Positions 25,784 to 33,859 of a stretch of 64,000 nt of DNA are shown here, one piece after another (positions within the stretch are counted from its first letter, which is position 1; the number at the start of each line of letters is the position of its first letter). The notes below the pieces were generated by a model. It had not been told where the DNA came from, did not search any database, and saw only the letters and a list, made by a program, of their open reading frames with translations. This DNA comes from Azospirillum brasilense (GTDB lineage Bacteria > Pseudomonadota > Alphaproteobacteria > Azospirillales > Azospirillaceae), in the NCBI RefSeq assembly GCF_005222205.1, contig NZ_CP032347.1, forward strand, positions 735,001 through 799,000. Reading direction: 5' to 3'. Both the position numbers and the translations under genes were made by a program.

Positions 25784-26094
25784 GGCTGGCCTCTTCGCAC
25801 CTGATTCCTTCGGCCGCGACGAACCGCGGCCCTACGGTGCGAAGGGTACCGGCGCCCTGCCCCCGTTCCCATTGGGGGCATCCCTACACTTCTTAGGGTA
25901 AACCCCAGTGACGACATGCCGCAGGGGGCGGTCGTTCAAGGCAATCGCGTTTGACCTTCATAGCCCTCTCCCCTCTGGGGAGAGGGTGGCCCGGAGGGCC
26001 GGTGAGGGGGATGCGCGTGGCGATACGTCCGGCACAAGTGCGACCCCCTCACCCTAACCCTCTCCCCGGAGGGGAGAGGGGATTTCAAATGCGA
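25784..26094. promoter_or_regulatory. ttrB leader with nested hairpin; no gene
   Basis: The 311-base gap between ttrB and the beta-lactamase gene has two parts. Near ttrB, CTTCGCACC (25793-25801) pairs with GGTGCGAAG (25836-25844), and inside it GGCCGCG (25812-25818) pairs with CGCGGCC (25825-25831). The rest is mostly the repeat element at 25962-26084. No FNR-type TTGAT-N4-ATCAA box was found. No coding frame is convincing. Confidence 0.55.
25962..26084. repeat. GC-rich intergenic inverted-repeat element (copy 2)
   Basis: AGCCCTCTCCCCTCTGGGGA and GAGAGGG at the left, and CCTCTCCCCGGAGGGGAGAGG at the right, are each self-complementary hairpins. GGTGAGGGGG near 26000 pairs with CCCCCTCACC near 26043. 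The words match the element at 20571-20751. It separates ttrB from the downstream end of the beta-lactamase gene. Confidence 0.75.
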
Positions 26095-26985
26095 TCAGCC
26101 CTTGAGGGTGTCGACGACCGCGCGGGCCACGCCGGCGTGGGTGGCGTCCCGTTCCTTGAAGGTGTCGGGCGTCTCGGTCAGGTAGCTGGTGATCAGCAGC
26201 GGCGCCCTGCCCTCCGGCCAGACGATGCCGATGTCGTTGGCCGTCCCGCGCACGCCGGTGCCGGTCTTGTCGCCGATGCGCCAGCCCTTCGGCAGGCCGG
26301 CGCGCAGGCGCTTGTCACCGGTCCGGTTGGCGACCATCCAGGCGATGAGCTGGTCGCGCGACGCCGACGTCAACGCGTCGCCCAGCATCAGCCGCTCCAT
26401 GCTGTGGACCATCGCCGCGGGCGTGGTGGTGTCGCGGGGATCGCCGGGAATGGCGCTGTTCAGCGACGGCTCGTTGCGGTCCAGCCGGGTCTTCCGGTCG
26501 CCCAGCGTGCGCAGGAAGGCGGTCAGCCCGGCGGGATCGCCCACCGCCGGCAGCAGCAGGTTTGCCGCCACGTTGTCGCTGAGCGTCATTGTGGCCTCGC
26601 ACAGCTCGGCCACCGTGGGGGGCGGGCCGTCGAGGCGGGTTTCGGCGAAGGGGGCGTAGGGGACCATGTCCGCCTTGGTCACTCGAATGCGCCGGTCCAG
26701 CCGCTCCCGCCCCTCGTCCACCTGCTTCAGGACGGCGCCAGCCAAAAGAAATTTGAAGGTGCTGCACATCGGGAAGCGCTCGTCCGCGCGATGCCCGAAG
26801 CTCTGTCCGGTGCCGGTGTCGAGCACCGCCACGCCGAGCCGCCCGCCGCTGCGCTTTTCCAACGCGGCGATCGCGTCCGCCAGCCGCTTGTCCCCGAATT
26901 TTCTGGGTTTCTCCGCCTTCACGCCGGTTGCCGCCAGCAGCGTCACGCCGCCCGCCGCGGCCAGGAAAGCCCGCCGTCCGATCAT
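26095..26985 (-). CDS. Class A (serine) beta-lactamase
   Basis: The 296-residue protein has all class A active-site motifs. CSTFK contains the nucleophile (Ambler S70-K73), LSDNVAAN gives S130-D131-N132, EPSLNSAIPGDPRDTTTP is the omega loop with E166 and N170, and DKTGTG gives K234-T235-G236. A Tat-like or Sec signal (MIGRRAFLAAAGGVTLLAAT) targets the periplasm. Residue 69 is cysteine but position 238 is not, so the carbapenemase disulfide is absent. The omega loop resembles that of CTX-M-like enzymes. It hydrolyses beta-lactam rings; the spectrum cannot be read from sequence. The divergent LysR gene suggests inducible or controlled expression. Composition matches neighbours, so it looks resident rather than recently acquired. 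Confidence 0.93.
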   Translation of the reverse strand: MIGRRAFLAAAGGVTLLAATGVKAEKPRKFGDKRLADAIAALEKRSGGRLGVAVLDTGTGQSFGHRADERFPMCSTFKFLLAGAVLKQVDEGRERLDRRIRVTKADMVPYAPFAETRLDGPPPTVAELCEATMTLSDNVAANLLLPAVGDPAGLTAFLRTLGDRKTRLDRNEPSLNSAIPGDPRDTTTPAAMVHSMERLMLGDALTSASRDQLIAWMVANRTGDKRLRAGLPKGWRIGDKTGTGVRGTANDIGIVWPEGRAPLLITSYLTETPDTFKERDATHAGVARAVVDTLKG

Positions 26986-27092
26986 CGTGTCCTCGTCTCA
27001 TGCCGTGTCGATGGGCGGACGATAAAAAGCTCCCGGCGCTCGAACAAACGATGATAGTTTTCACAAGCCACAAGAAAAACTAATAGCTGTCC
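26986..27092. promoter_or_regulatory. Divergent promoter with LysR-type inverted repeat
   Basis: TAGTTTT at 27055-27061 and AAAACTA at 27076-27082 form a perfect 7-bp inverted repeat with a 14-base spacer, in an AT-rich stretch directly in front of the LysR gene. Size and place fit a LysR/AmpR-type operator shared by the regulator and the beta-lactamase gene. Binding is inferred. Confidence 0.62.
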
Positions 27093-27968
27093 ATGGCCCG
27101 CCCCCAGCTTCCGCTCAACGCGCTGCGCGCCTTCGAGGCGTCGGCCCGCCATCTCAGCTTCACCCGCGCCGGGCTGGAACTGTGCGTCAGCCAGGCGGCG
27201 GTCAGCCAGCAGATCCGCACGCTGGAGGCGCGGCTGGGCGTCACCCTGTTCCGCCGCCTGCCGCGCGGCCTCGCCCTGACCGACGAGGGGGCGGCGCTGG
27301 TGCCGGTGCTGATGGACGCCTTCGAGCGGATCGGCGCGACGCTCGACCGCTTCGCCGACGGGCGCTACCACGAGGTGCTGACGGTCGGGGTGGTGGGAAC
27401 CTTCGCCACGGGCTGGCTGCTGCCGCGCCTGCCGGCCTTCACCGCCGCGAACCCGGCCGTGGATCTGCGCATCCTGACCAACAACAACCGGGTCGATCTG
27501 GCCGGCGAGGGGCTGGACTTCGCCATCCGCTTCGGCGACGGCTCCTGGCACGGGGTGGAGGCGGTGCCACTGCTCGACGCCCCGCTGACCCCGCTCTGCG
27601 CCCCGGCGCTGGCGCAACGGCTGTCCGCCCCGGCCGAGCTCGCGCGGGAGGTGCTGCTGCGCTCCTACCGGGTCGAGGAATGGCAGCGCTGGTTCGCTTT
27701 GGCCGGGGTGCCCTGCCCGGCCATCCGCGGCCCGGTCTTCGACTCCTCCCCCACCATCGCCGCCGCCGCCGCGATGGGCGCCGGGGTGGCTCTGCTGCCG
27801 GCGCGGCTGTTCGGGCACGACCTCGCCACCGACCGGCTGGTCCGCCCCTTCGCCATCGAGGTGCCGGCGGGCCGCTACTGGCTGACCCGCCTGCACTCCC
27901 GTCCCGAGACGGCGGCGATGCAGAGCTTCCGCCACTGGATCGCCGCCGCCGTCCGCATGGACGATTAG
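27093..27968 (+). CDS. LysR-family regulator, AmpR/GcvA-like
   Basis: The 291-residue protein begins MARPQLPLNALRAFEASARH with the LysR HTH (SFTRAGLELCVSQAAVSQQIRTLEA, read in two parts) at about 19-60. The start LNALRAFEA resembles AmpR and GcvA. The substrate-binding half shows GLDFAIRFGDGSWHG, typical of this group. AmpR senses cell-wall muropeptides and controls ampC-type beta-lactamases. Here it diverges from a class A enzyme, an arrangement also known in several environmental proteobacteria. No AmpG or AmpD is nearby, so the effector is unproven. Confidence 0.88.
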   Translation: MARPQLPLNALRAFEASARHLSFTRAGLELCVSQAAVSQQIRTLEARLGVTLFRRLPRGLALTDEGAALVPVLMDAFERIGATLDRFADGRYHEVLTVGVVGTFATGWLLPRLPAFTAANPAVDLRILTNNNRVDLAGEGLDFAIRFGDGSWHGVEAVPLLDAPLTPLCAPALAQRLSAPAELAREVLLRSYRVEEWQRWFALAGVPCPAIRGPVFDSSPTIAAAAAMGAGVALLPARLFGHDLATDRLVRPFAIEVPAGRYWLTRLHSRPETAAMQSFRHWIAAAVRMDD

Positions 27969-27977
27969 GCCGGCGCC

Positions 27978-28964
27978 TCAGGCGGGAGTCGGGGCCTGCT
28001 CCGGCAGGACGCCCGCCTGTTTCAGCTCCCGCCAGAAGTCCGCCGGGATCGGCTGCTTCATCAGCGCGACGTTCTCCTGCACGCGCGGCGGGTTCTTGGT
28101 GCCCGGAATGACCGAGGCGACGACCGGGTGCGCCGCGCAGAATTGCAGGGCCGCCGCCCGCAGGTCCACGCCGTGCCGCTTGGCGATCTCGGCCAGACGG
28201 TCGCGCGCCGCCACCTTGTCCGGCGGAGCCTCTTGGTACTCGAAATTCTTGCCCCCGGCGATCAGGCCGGAGTTGTAGGGGCCGCCGACCACCACATGGA
28301 CGCCGCGCTCCTGGCAACGCGGGAACAGCGTGTCCAGCGCCGGCTGGTTCAGCAGGCTGTAGCGCCCGGCCAGCAGGAAGACGTCGGGGTCGGCGCGCTC
28401 CAACGCCATCACGCAGGGCTCCACCCGGTTGACGCCCAGGCCCCAGCCGCGGATCACGCCCTCCTCGCGGAGCTTGGTCAGCGCCACGGCGGCGCCCTTC
28501 ATGGCGGTGTCGAACACCTCCAGCCAGCGGTCGCCGTGGGCGTCCTCGGCGCAATCGTGGATGTAGGCGATGTCGATGCGCGCCATGCCCAGCCGTTGCA
28601 GGCTGTCCTCGATGGAGCGGCGCACCCCGTCGGCGGTGTAGTCGTAGTCCACCCGGAAGGGCAGCCCCTTCACAAAGGGGCCGTGCTGCCCGCCCTTGCT
28701 GGCATCGGCGCGCAGCAGACGCCCGACCTTGGTGGACAGGACGAACTCGTCGCGCGGGCGGTTGCGCAGGACATGGCCGAACCGGTGCTCCGATATGCCG
28801 GGGCCATATTCCGGCGCCGTGTCGAAATAGCGGATGCCGGCGTCCCAGGCGGCGGCCAGGGTGGCCTCCGCCACGTCGTCCGGCACCTCCTCGAACATGT
28901 TGCCGAGCGGAGCGCCACCAAACCCGATGGGTCCGGGCGGAGCGAAATGCTTGCTGTCCGGCAT
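27978..28964 (-). CDS. Aldo/keto reductase family oxidoreductase
   Basis: The 328-residue NAD(P)-dependent aldo/keto reductase has a TIM-barrel pattern. Conserved segments are GIRYFDTAPEYGPGISEHRFG (read in two parts, with the catalytic D and Y), LSTKVGRLLR (K), YIHDCAED at the histidine position, and SVIPGTKNPPRVQEN for the cofactor. It resembles the L-fucose/D-arabinose dehydrogenase and pyridoxal 4-dehydrogenase group. The substrate is not predictable. It is convergent with the LysR gene, leaving nine bases, and divergent from the chemoreceptor at 29294. Confidence 0.88.
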   Translation of the reverse strand: MPDSKHFAPPGPIGFGGAPLGNMFEEVPDDVAEATLAAAWDAGIRYFDTAPEYGPGISEHRFGHVLRNRPRDEFVLSTKVGRLLRADASKGGQHGPFVKGLPFRVDYDYTADGVRRSIEDSLQRLGMARIDIAYIHDCAEDAHGDRWLEVFDTAMKGAAVALTKLREEGVIRGWGLGVNRVEPCVMALERADPDVFLLAGRYSLLNQPALDTLFPRCQERGVHVVVGGPYNSGLIAGGKNFEYQEAPPDKVAARDRLAEIAKRHGVDLRAAALQFCAAHPVVASVIPGTKNPPRVQENVALMKQPIPADFWRELKQAGVLPEQAPTPA

Positions 28965-29293
28965 GACCGACCTCTCGTTGTTCCGTGCGTGTGCGGGATT
29001 CCAGTCTGCGCTCTGGCGGCGCTTCCCTCAACATCGGGCCTCAACATCGGGACCGTTCCGGCGTTCCCATTCGCAACTTGCCGACGCGGGCGTGGCAATT
29101 TGCGACGCGGATGGGAGCGCGTTGGCAAATTGCAACGGTTGGGAAGGAACAACCGCGCAGCCCGCTCGGGATTTTTGCTGGGTGGAACAGCAATTGCGCG
29201 GGGATTGGGAGTTGGTACGGAATTTGAGAATGATTTGATCCGGTACGGGCAACCGACGCCGAACAAAAAATACCCCAGGCAGGACATCCCATC
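28965..29293. promoter_or_regulatory. Repeat-rich intergenic region before the second chemoreceptor
   Basis: The gap has no convincing gene. A perfect 13-bp tandem repeat, CCTCAACATCGGG, fills 29026-29051. Further on, GCAACTTGC (29073-29081), GCAATTTGC (29095-29103) and GCAAATTGC (29125-29133) recur at 20-30 base intervals; the last two are inverted with respect to each other. The series may be a regulator array for either divergent gene. Sigma-54 spacing was checked and does not fit. Confidence 0.5.
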
Positions 29294-31321
29294 ATGACCA
29301 CCTCCCTTCGTGCTTTCGCCAACTTGCGCACCGCAACCAAGGTCTACACCGGCTTCGGGGTCACGCTGGCCCTGCTGGTCACGTTGGGGGCGGTTTCCTG
29401 GAGCGGCCTTCGGTCCAACGACACAGCGCTGCGCAGCTACGCGGCGCAGTCCGACATCACGGTGACGTTGGGAGAGGCCGATACCGCGCTGTCCGACGCG
29501 CTGGGCGCGGCGGCGGAGTTTCTCGTTTCCGGGACGGACAGTGCTGCCACCCGCTTCCGCGCGACAACTGGGGACTTCCGCCGGCAATTGGACAAGGCGG
29601 CCCCCGGCATCGGCGATTCGGCCGATCGTCAGGCGGTGGACGAGATTCGTGGGCTGGAGCGGGATTTTCTGACCGGCTTCGACCGTCTGGTCGCCCTGCG
29701 CACCGAACGGGACGGCATCGTCGCGGAGGTCGTGAACAAGCTGGGGGCCGACATCCGCCGGACGTTGAGCGATCTGGTGACCGCCGAACGGCAGACCGGC
29801 AATCTGGACCGCACCGTTCAGGCCGCGGGCGTCAGCGAGCAGTTTCTGCTGGTGCGTGTTCTGGTCGCCCGCTTCGTGACCGAGACGAAGCCCGAGGATC
29901 TGGCCCGCATCCGCCAGGATCTGGCGGCGGTGGCCGCCGATGTCGAGAGCGAAGCCAAGGGCTGGACCGACTCCCCGGGTGCCGCGAAGCGCACGGAGGT
30001 GCTCGCCAAGCTGCCGCGCTACACCGCGGGCATCGAGCGCATCGCCGCCATCGCCGAGGAGATGGCCCGCGTCAACGCCGACACGCTGACCCGCGCCGGC
30101 GCCCAGATCAACAAGAGGATCGGGGCGATCCGCCAGCACTCCACCGAGGTCCTGAAGGGGCTGGAGGTCAGCGCCGCCGCCGCGGTGGCCGCCGCCGAGC
30201 GGCAGGGCGCCGCGGTGACCGCCGCCGCGGTGGCGCTGGGCCTGCTGCTGGCCTGGATGATCTCGCGGGCGATCACCCGCCCGCTCGGCACGATCACCGG
30301 GGCGATGGGCCGGCTGGCCGAGGGCGACCGCACGGTGCAGGTGGACGAGGGATGGCGCAAGGACGAGATCGGGGCGCTGGCCCGTGCGCTCCAGGTCTTC
30401 AAGTCGAACGCCGAGGAGATGGAGCGCATGCGCAAGGCGCAGGAGGAGGCCGAGCGCCAGGCCGCCGCGCAGCGCCGCGCCACCATGATCCACATGGCCG
30501 ACACCTTCGAAGCGACCGTCCAGGGTATCGTCGAGGCGGTGGCGAGCGCCGCGGGCGGCATGCACAACGCCGCCAGCACGCTGTCCGGCACCGCCGCGGA
30601 CGCCAGCGAGCGCTCGCTCCTCGTCGCCTCCGCCTCCGAGGAGGCGTCGGCCAACGTGCAGACCGTCGCCAGCGCGACGGAGGAGCTGTCGGCCTCCATC
30701 GCCGAGATCGGCCAGCAGGTGGAGATCTCCACCCGCATCGCCGGGCAGGCGGTGACCGACGCGGAAGGCGCCGACCGCACCATGCGCGCCCTGGTCACCG
30801 CCGCCGAGCAGATCGGGCAGGTGGTGGAGATCATCAGCGGCATCGCCGCCCAGACCAACCTGCTGGCGCTGAACGCCACCATCGAGGCGGCCCGCGCCGG
30901 CGAGGCGGGCAAGGGCTTCGCCGTGGTGGCGGGCGAGGTGAAGGCGCTGGCCAACCAGACCGCCAAGGCGACCGACGAGATCCAATCGAAGGTGCAGGAG
31001 ATCCAGCAGACCACCGGCGGCGCGCAGAAGGCCATCGGCAGCATCGGCCAGACCATCGGCCGGATGAGCGAGATTGCCACGACCATCGCCGCCGCCATCG
31101 AGGAGCAGGCCGCGGCGACCCGCGAGATCGCCAGCAGCGTCTCCCAGGCCGCCCAGGGGACGGAGGAGGTGTCGCGCAACATCGCCGGCGTCAGCACGGC
31201 CGTGTCCGAGACCGGCAGTGCCGCCAGCCATGTCCACGGCACGTCGGAGGAGCTGGCCGCCGAGGCGGAGCGGCTGCGCAATGAGGTGCGCAGCTTCATC
31301 GCCACCGTCCGGGCCGCCTGA
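29294..31321 (+). CDS. Methyl-accepting chemotaxis protein, long helical (HBM-like) sensor
   Basis: This 675-residue receptor has TM1 at about 20-42 (VYTGFGVTLALLVTLGAV), a periplasmic helical region of about 255 residues, TM2 at about 307-327, HAMP, and a full signalling bundle. The tip QTNLLALNATIEAARAGEAG lies near 519-538. The sensor length fits a helical bimodular domain, as in Pseudomonas McpS, which binds TCA-cycle acids. Ligand and domain type are inferred from length and helical pattern only. The signalling half is nearly identical in wording to the receptor at 7309, whereas the sensor halves are unrelated. No CheR-binding pentapeptide ends the protein. Confidence 0.92.
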   Translation: MTTSLRAFANLRTATKVYTGFGVTLALLVTLGAVSWSGLRSNDTALRSYAAQSDITVTLGEADTALSDALGAAAEFLVSGTDSAATRFRATTGDFRRQLDKAAPGIGDSADRQAVDEIRGLERDFLTGFDRLVALRTERDGIVAEVVNKLGADIRRTLSDLVTAERQTGNLDRTVQAAGVSEQFLLVRVLVARFVTETKPEDLARIRQDLAAVAADVESEAKGWTDSPGAAKRTEVLAKLPRYTAGIERIAAIAEEMARVNADTLTRAGAQINKRIGAIRQHSTEVLKGLEVSAAAAVAAAERQGAAVTAAAVALGLLLAWMISRAITRPLGTITGAMGRLAEGDRTVQVDEGWRKDEIGALARALQVFKSNAEEMERMRKAQEEAERQAAAQRRATMIHMADTFEATVQGIVEAVASAAGGMHNAASTLSGTAADASERSLLVASASEEASANVQTVASATEELSASIAEIGQQVEISTRIAGQAVTDAEGADRTMRALVTAAEQIGQVVEIISGIAAQTNLLALNATIEAARAGEAGKGFAVVAGEVKALANQTAKATDEIQSKVQEIQQTTGGAQKAIGSIGQTIGRMSEIATTIAAAIEEQAAATREIASSVSQAAQGTEEVSRNIAGVSTAVSETGSAASHVHGTSEELAAEAERLRNEVRSFIATVRAA

Positions 31322-31436
31322 TCCGGCGGGATCAGGGGATCACCGCTTGTCCCGGTTCCCGTCGCCCGGATTGGTGTTAGGCTGAACCGAGCCGCAGATG
31401 TTGGGCGCCTCGGTTGGGCGGCCGGGATGGTCGGTC

Positions 31437-32576
31437 ATGGTGAGAAGGGTTTCCCCGAGAACCGCCTCCGGCTTCGTCCGGCGCTTTGCCGGACTGGCCG
31501 GGGGCTACTGGGCGGGACGGGACCGCTGGTCGGTCCGGCTGCTGGCGCTGGCCCTGCTGGCCCTGACGGTGGCGCAGGTGTCCGTCCCGGTGATGATGAA
31601 CCTGTGGAGCCAGCGCCTGTTCGACGCGCTGGAGCAGCGGGCGATGGACCGGCTGCCGGTCATGGCCGCGGCGGCCGGCGGGATCCTGCTGTTCAACATC
31701 GCGGTCACCGTCGCGCATTTGTGGGTGAAGCGGCGCCTCCAGTTCGGCTGGCGGGCGTGGTTGACCCGGCGGCTGGTCGGCGCGTGGGTGTCGGAGGGAC
31801 GGGAGCTTGCCCTCCCCTCCCATCCCGGCGACCATGACAATCCGGACGGGCGCATCGCCGAGGACGTCCGCATCGTCACCGAACTCGTCGTCGATCTCGG
31901 TCATTCGCTGACCTACTGTCTGCTGCTGCTGGTGAGTTTCGCCAGCATCCTGTGGCAGCTTTCCGGGCTGGTGCAGGTCGCGTTCGCCGGCGTGAGCCTC
32001 GCGGTGCCCGGCCATTTGCTTCTCCTCGCTCTCGCCTTCTCCGCCGCCGGAACCGCCGCGGCCATCGCCGTCGCCCGGCCGCTGGTCCGCGCGGCGGAGC
32101 GGCGGCAGGGGCTGGAGGCCGATTTCCGGTTCGGGCTGGCGCGGGTCCGCGAGAACGCGCCGATCATCGCCCGGCAGCGCGGCGAGGCGGTGGAGCGCGG
32201 CCGCATCGCCCTGCTGTTCGGCGGGGTGCGTCGCGGCTGGGAACGGCAGACCGGCGCGCTGGTCCGCGTGATGGCCTTCGGCGCGTCCTATTCGGTGCTG
32301 TCCGCGGTCTTTCCCATCCTGGTGGTGGCGCCCCGCTACGCCGCGGGAGCCATCACGCTGGGGGTGATGATGCAGACCGCGCAGGCCTTCCAGCAGGCGG
32401 TCGCGGCGCTGTCCTGGCCCATCGACAATCTGGCGACCGTCGCCCAATGGAAAGCGTCGGTCGAGCGCGTGCTGGGTCTGCAGGAGGCGCTGGACGGGCT
32501 CACCCCCTTGCCCCCGGTCAAGGCGCGCACTCCTGATGTCCTGTCCGATGGCGGCAACGCCGCGCGGAAACGGTAA
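31437..32576 (+). CDS. YddA/ABCD-type ABC transmembrane domain lacking an ATPase domain
   Basis: The 379-residue protein resembles the membrane half of YddA/ABC_membrane_2 exporters. It has about six hydrophobic segments, the characteristic NPDGRIAEDVRIVTELVV, and the end of the domain QTAQAFQQAVAALSWPIDN followed by QWKASVERVLGL. In YddA-like proteins an ATP-binding domain follows at this point. Here the frame ends about 35 residues later without Walker A, and the next 90 bases encode none in any frame. It may be a stand-alone carrier, as SbmA/BacA are, or a truncated exporter. The start is uncertain: ATG 31437 or ATG 31398. Confidence 0.75.
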   Translation: MVRRVSPRTASGFVRRFAGLAGGYWAGRDRWSVRLLALALLALTVAQVSVPVMMNLWSQRLFDALEQRAMDRLPVMAAAAGGILLFNIAVTVAHLWVKRRLQFGWRAWLTRRLVGAWVSEGRELALPSHPGDHDNPDGRIAEDVRIVTELVVDLGHSLTYCLLLLVSFASILWQLSGLVQVAFAGVSLAVPGHLLLLALAFSAAGTAAAIAVARPLVRAAERRQGLEADFRFGLARVRENAPIIARQRGEAVERGRIALLFGGVRRGWERQTGALVRVMAFGASYSVLSAVFPILVVAPRYAAGAITLGVMMQTAQAFQQAVAALSWPIDNLATVAQWKASVERVLGLQEALDGLTPLPPVKARTPDVLSDGGNAARKR

Positions 32577-32596
32577 GGCGGTCCGGCACTTTCCGT

Positions 32597-32627
32597 TTGA
32601 CCTCAACTTAGCTTGAGGTTCTATCCT
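32597..32627 (+). promoter_or_regulatory. SoxR-type promoter and operator
   Basis: The operator CCTCAACTTAGCTTGAGG at 32601-32618 differs at two of 18 positions from the Escherichia coli soxS operator as I know it (CCTCAAGTTAACTTGAGG). It sits between -35 TTGACC (32597-32602) and -10 TATCCT (32622-32627) with a 19-base spacer, the over-long spacing that MerR-family activators such as SoxR require. The start codon of the HPP-CBS gene lies 38 bases beyond the -10 box. No soxR gene is in the window. Confidence 0.87.
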
Positions 32628-32665
32628 GCCGCCGCACGCCGAAACCTTGGGAGGGACCGGGCCGA

Positions 32666-33850
32666 ATGCACCGCGAGATACGGCATCTGCTGCGCCGCTG
32701 GAAAATCACTCTGCTGAAGAAACGCGAAAACCGCCGCCGCCTTGCCCTGTTCAGGCCCATCCTGCCCGGTGCGAACCTGAAGGACCGGTTGATCGCCTGC
32801 TGCGGCGCCATGATCGGCCTCGCCGCGACGGGCCTGCTTTGCCACAACCTGCTGACCCATCTCACCAGCGCGCCGGCCCTGGTGGCGCCGATGGGGGCGT
32901 CGGCGGTCCTGCTGTTCGCGGTGCCGGCCAGCCCGCTCGCCCAACCCTGGTCGATCATCGGCGGCAACACCCTGTCGGCGCTGGTCGGGGTGATGGTGGC
33001 GGCGCTGATCCCCGACCCGATGCTGGCCGGCGGCGTGGCGGTGGCGCTGGCCATCGCGACCATGTCGATGACGCGCTGCCTGCACCCGCCGGGCGGCGCC
33101 GCCGCCCTGACCGCGGTGATCGGTGGGCCGGCGATCGCGGCGTCGGGGATGCAGTTCGTGTTCTACCCGGTCGCTGTCAATTCCATCCTGCTTGTGCTGG
33201 CGGGCTGGACGTTCCACCGCTTCTCCGGCCATTCCTACCCGCACCGGGCACCACCCAAGCCGGCCAACAGCCACGGCACCGCCGATCCCCCCGCCCAAAC
33301 GCGCGCCGGCCTGACCGCCGACGACCTGGACGAGGCGATCCGCGAATTGGGGGAGGCGCTGGACGTCAATCGTGACGACCTGAGCGCCCTTTTGGAGAAG
33401 GCCGAGCTTCACGCCATGGAGCGGATGCACAGCGGAATCACCTGCGGTGACATCATGTCCCGCGACGTGGTGACGGTGAGCGCGGAGGCCCATCCCGAGG
33501 TGGCCCGCGCCCGCCTGATCGAGCACGCGTTCCGCACCCTGCCGGTGGTGGACCGGCGCAACGTTGTGGTCGGTCTGGTCGGGCACCGGCATCTGGTCGG
33601 ACATGCCGCGACGGTGGCGGCGGTGATGGCCCCACCGGTGACCGCCGGTCCGGAAACTCCGGCCTTCCGTCTGCTCGGCCCGCTGTCGGACGGGGGCACG
33701 CACGAGGTCGCCATCGTGGATGGGAGCGGCGGGCTTCTGGGTGTGGTGACCCAGACGGACCTTCTTATGGTCATGGCCCGCACGAACCTGCTGCAATCGC
33801 TGGACAGCGCCCGGACCTCGGCCGGGCCGGTGGCCTTGGCCAGTCGCTGA
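32666..33850 (+). CDS. HPP-family membrane protein with CBS domains
   Basis: The 394-residue protein joins an N-terminal HPP membrane domain to a C-terminal CBS pair. The HPP part (about 35-190) has four hydrophobic segments, APMGASAVLLFAVPASPLAQPW and the eponymous motif CLHPPGGAAAL. The CBS pair (about 255-375) shows CGDIMSRDVVTVSAEAH and GLLGVVTQTDLLMVM. HPP proteins are membrane proteins whose plant members have been linked to nitrite transport; CBS domains usually sense adenosyl ligands. The gene has its own SoxR-like promoter, and GGGAGG precedes ATG 32666 by about 10 bases. A link to redox-cycling compounds is therefore inferred from the promoter. Confidence 0.9.
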   Translation: MHREIRHLLRRWKITLLKKRENRRRLALFRPILPGANLKDRLIACCGAMIGLAATGLLCHNLLTHLTSAPALVAPMGASAVLLFAVPASPLAQPWSIIGGNTLSALVGVMVAALIPDPMLAGGVAVALAIATMSMTRCLHPPGGAAALTAVIGGPAIAASGMQFVFYPVAVNSILLVLAGWTFHRFSGHSYPHRAPPKPANSHGTADPPAQTRAGLTADDLDEAIRELGEALDVNRDDLSALLEKAELHAMERMHSGITCGDIMSRDVVTVSAEAHPEVARARLIEHAFRTLPVVDRRNVVVGLVGHRHLVGHAATVAAVMAPPVTAGPETPAFRLLGPLSDGGTHEVAIVDGSGGLLGVVTQTDLLMVMARTNLLQSLDSARTSAGPVALASR

Positions 33851-33859
33851 ACCATACCG

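Noticed and set aside
25784..25960. FNR or ArcA box controlling ttrB
   Set aside because: No TTGAT-N4-ATCAA or close variant was found in the leader.
26095..26985. Class A carbapenemase (C69-C238 disulfide)
   Set aside because: Cysteine 69 is present, but the residue after KTG at the 238 region is not cysteine, so the disulfide cannot form.
29090..29140. Sigma-54 promoter before the second chemoreceptor
   Set aside because: TGGCA and TTGC words are present, but the GG to GC distance is too short for the -24/-12 spacing.
28670..31237. 855-codon minus-strand open frame opposite the second chemoreceptor
   Set aside because: It crosses an intergenic region and the chemoreceptor antisense strand; the translation is a Gly/Leu/His-rich shadow.
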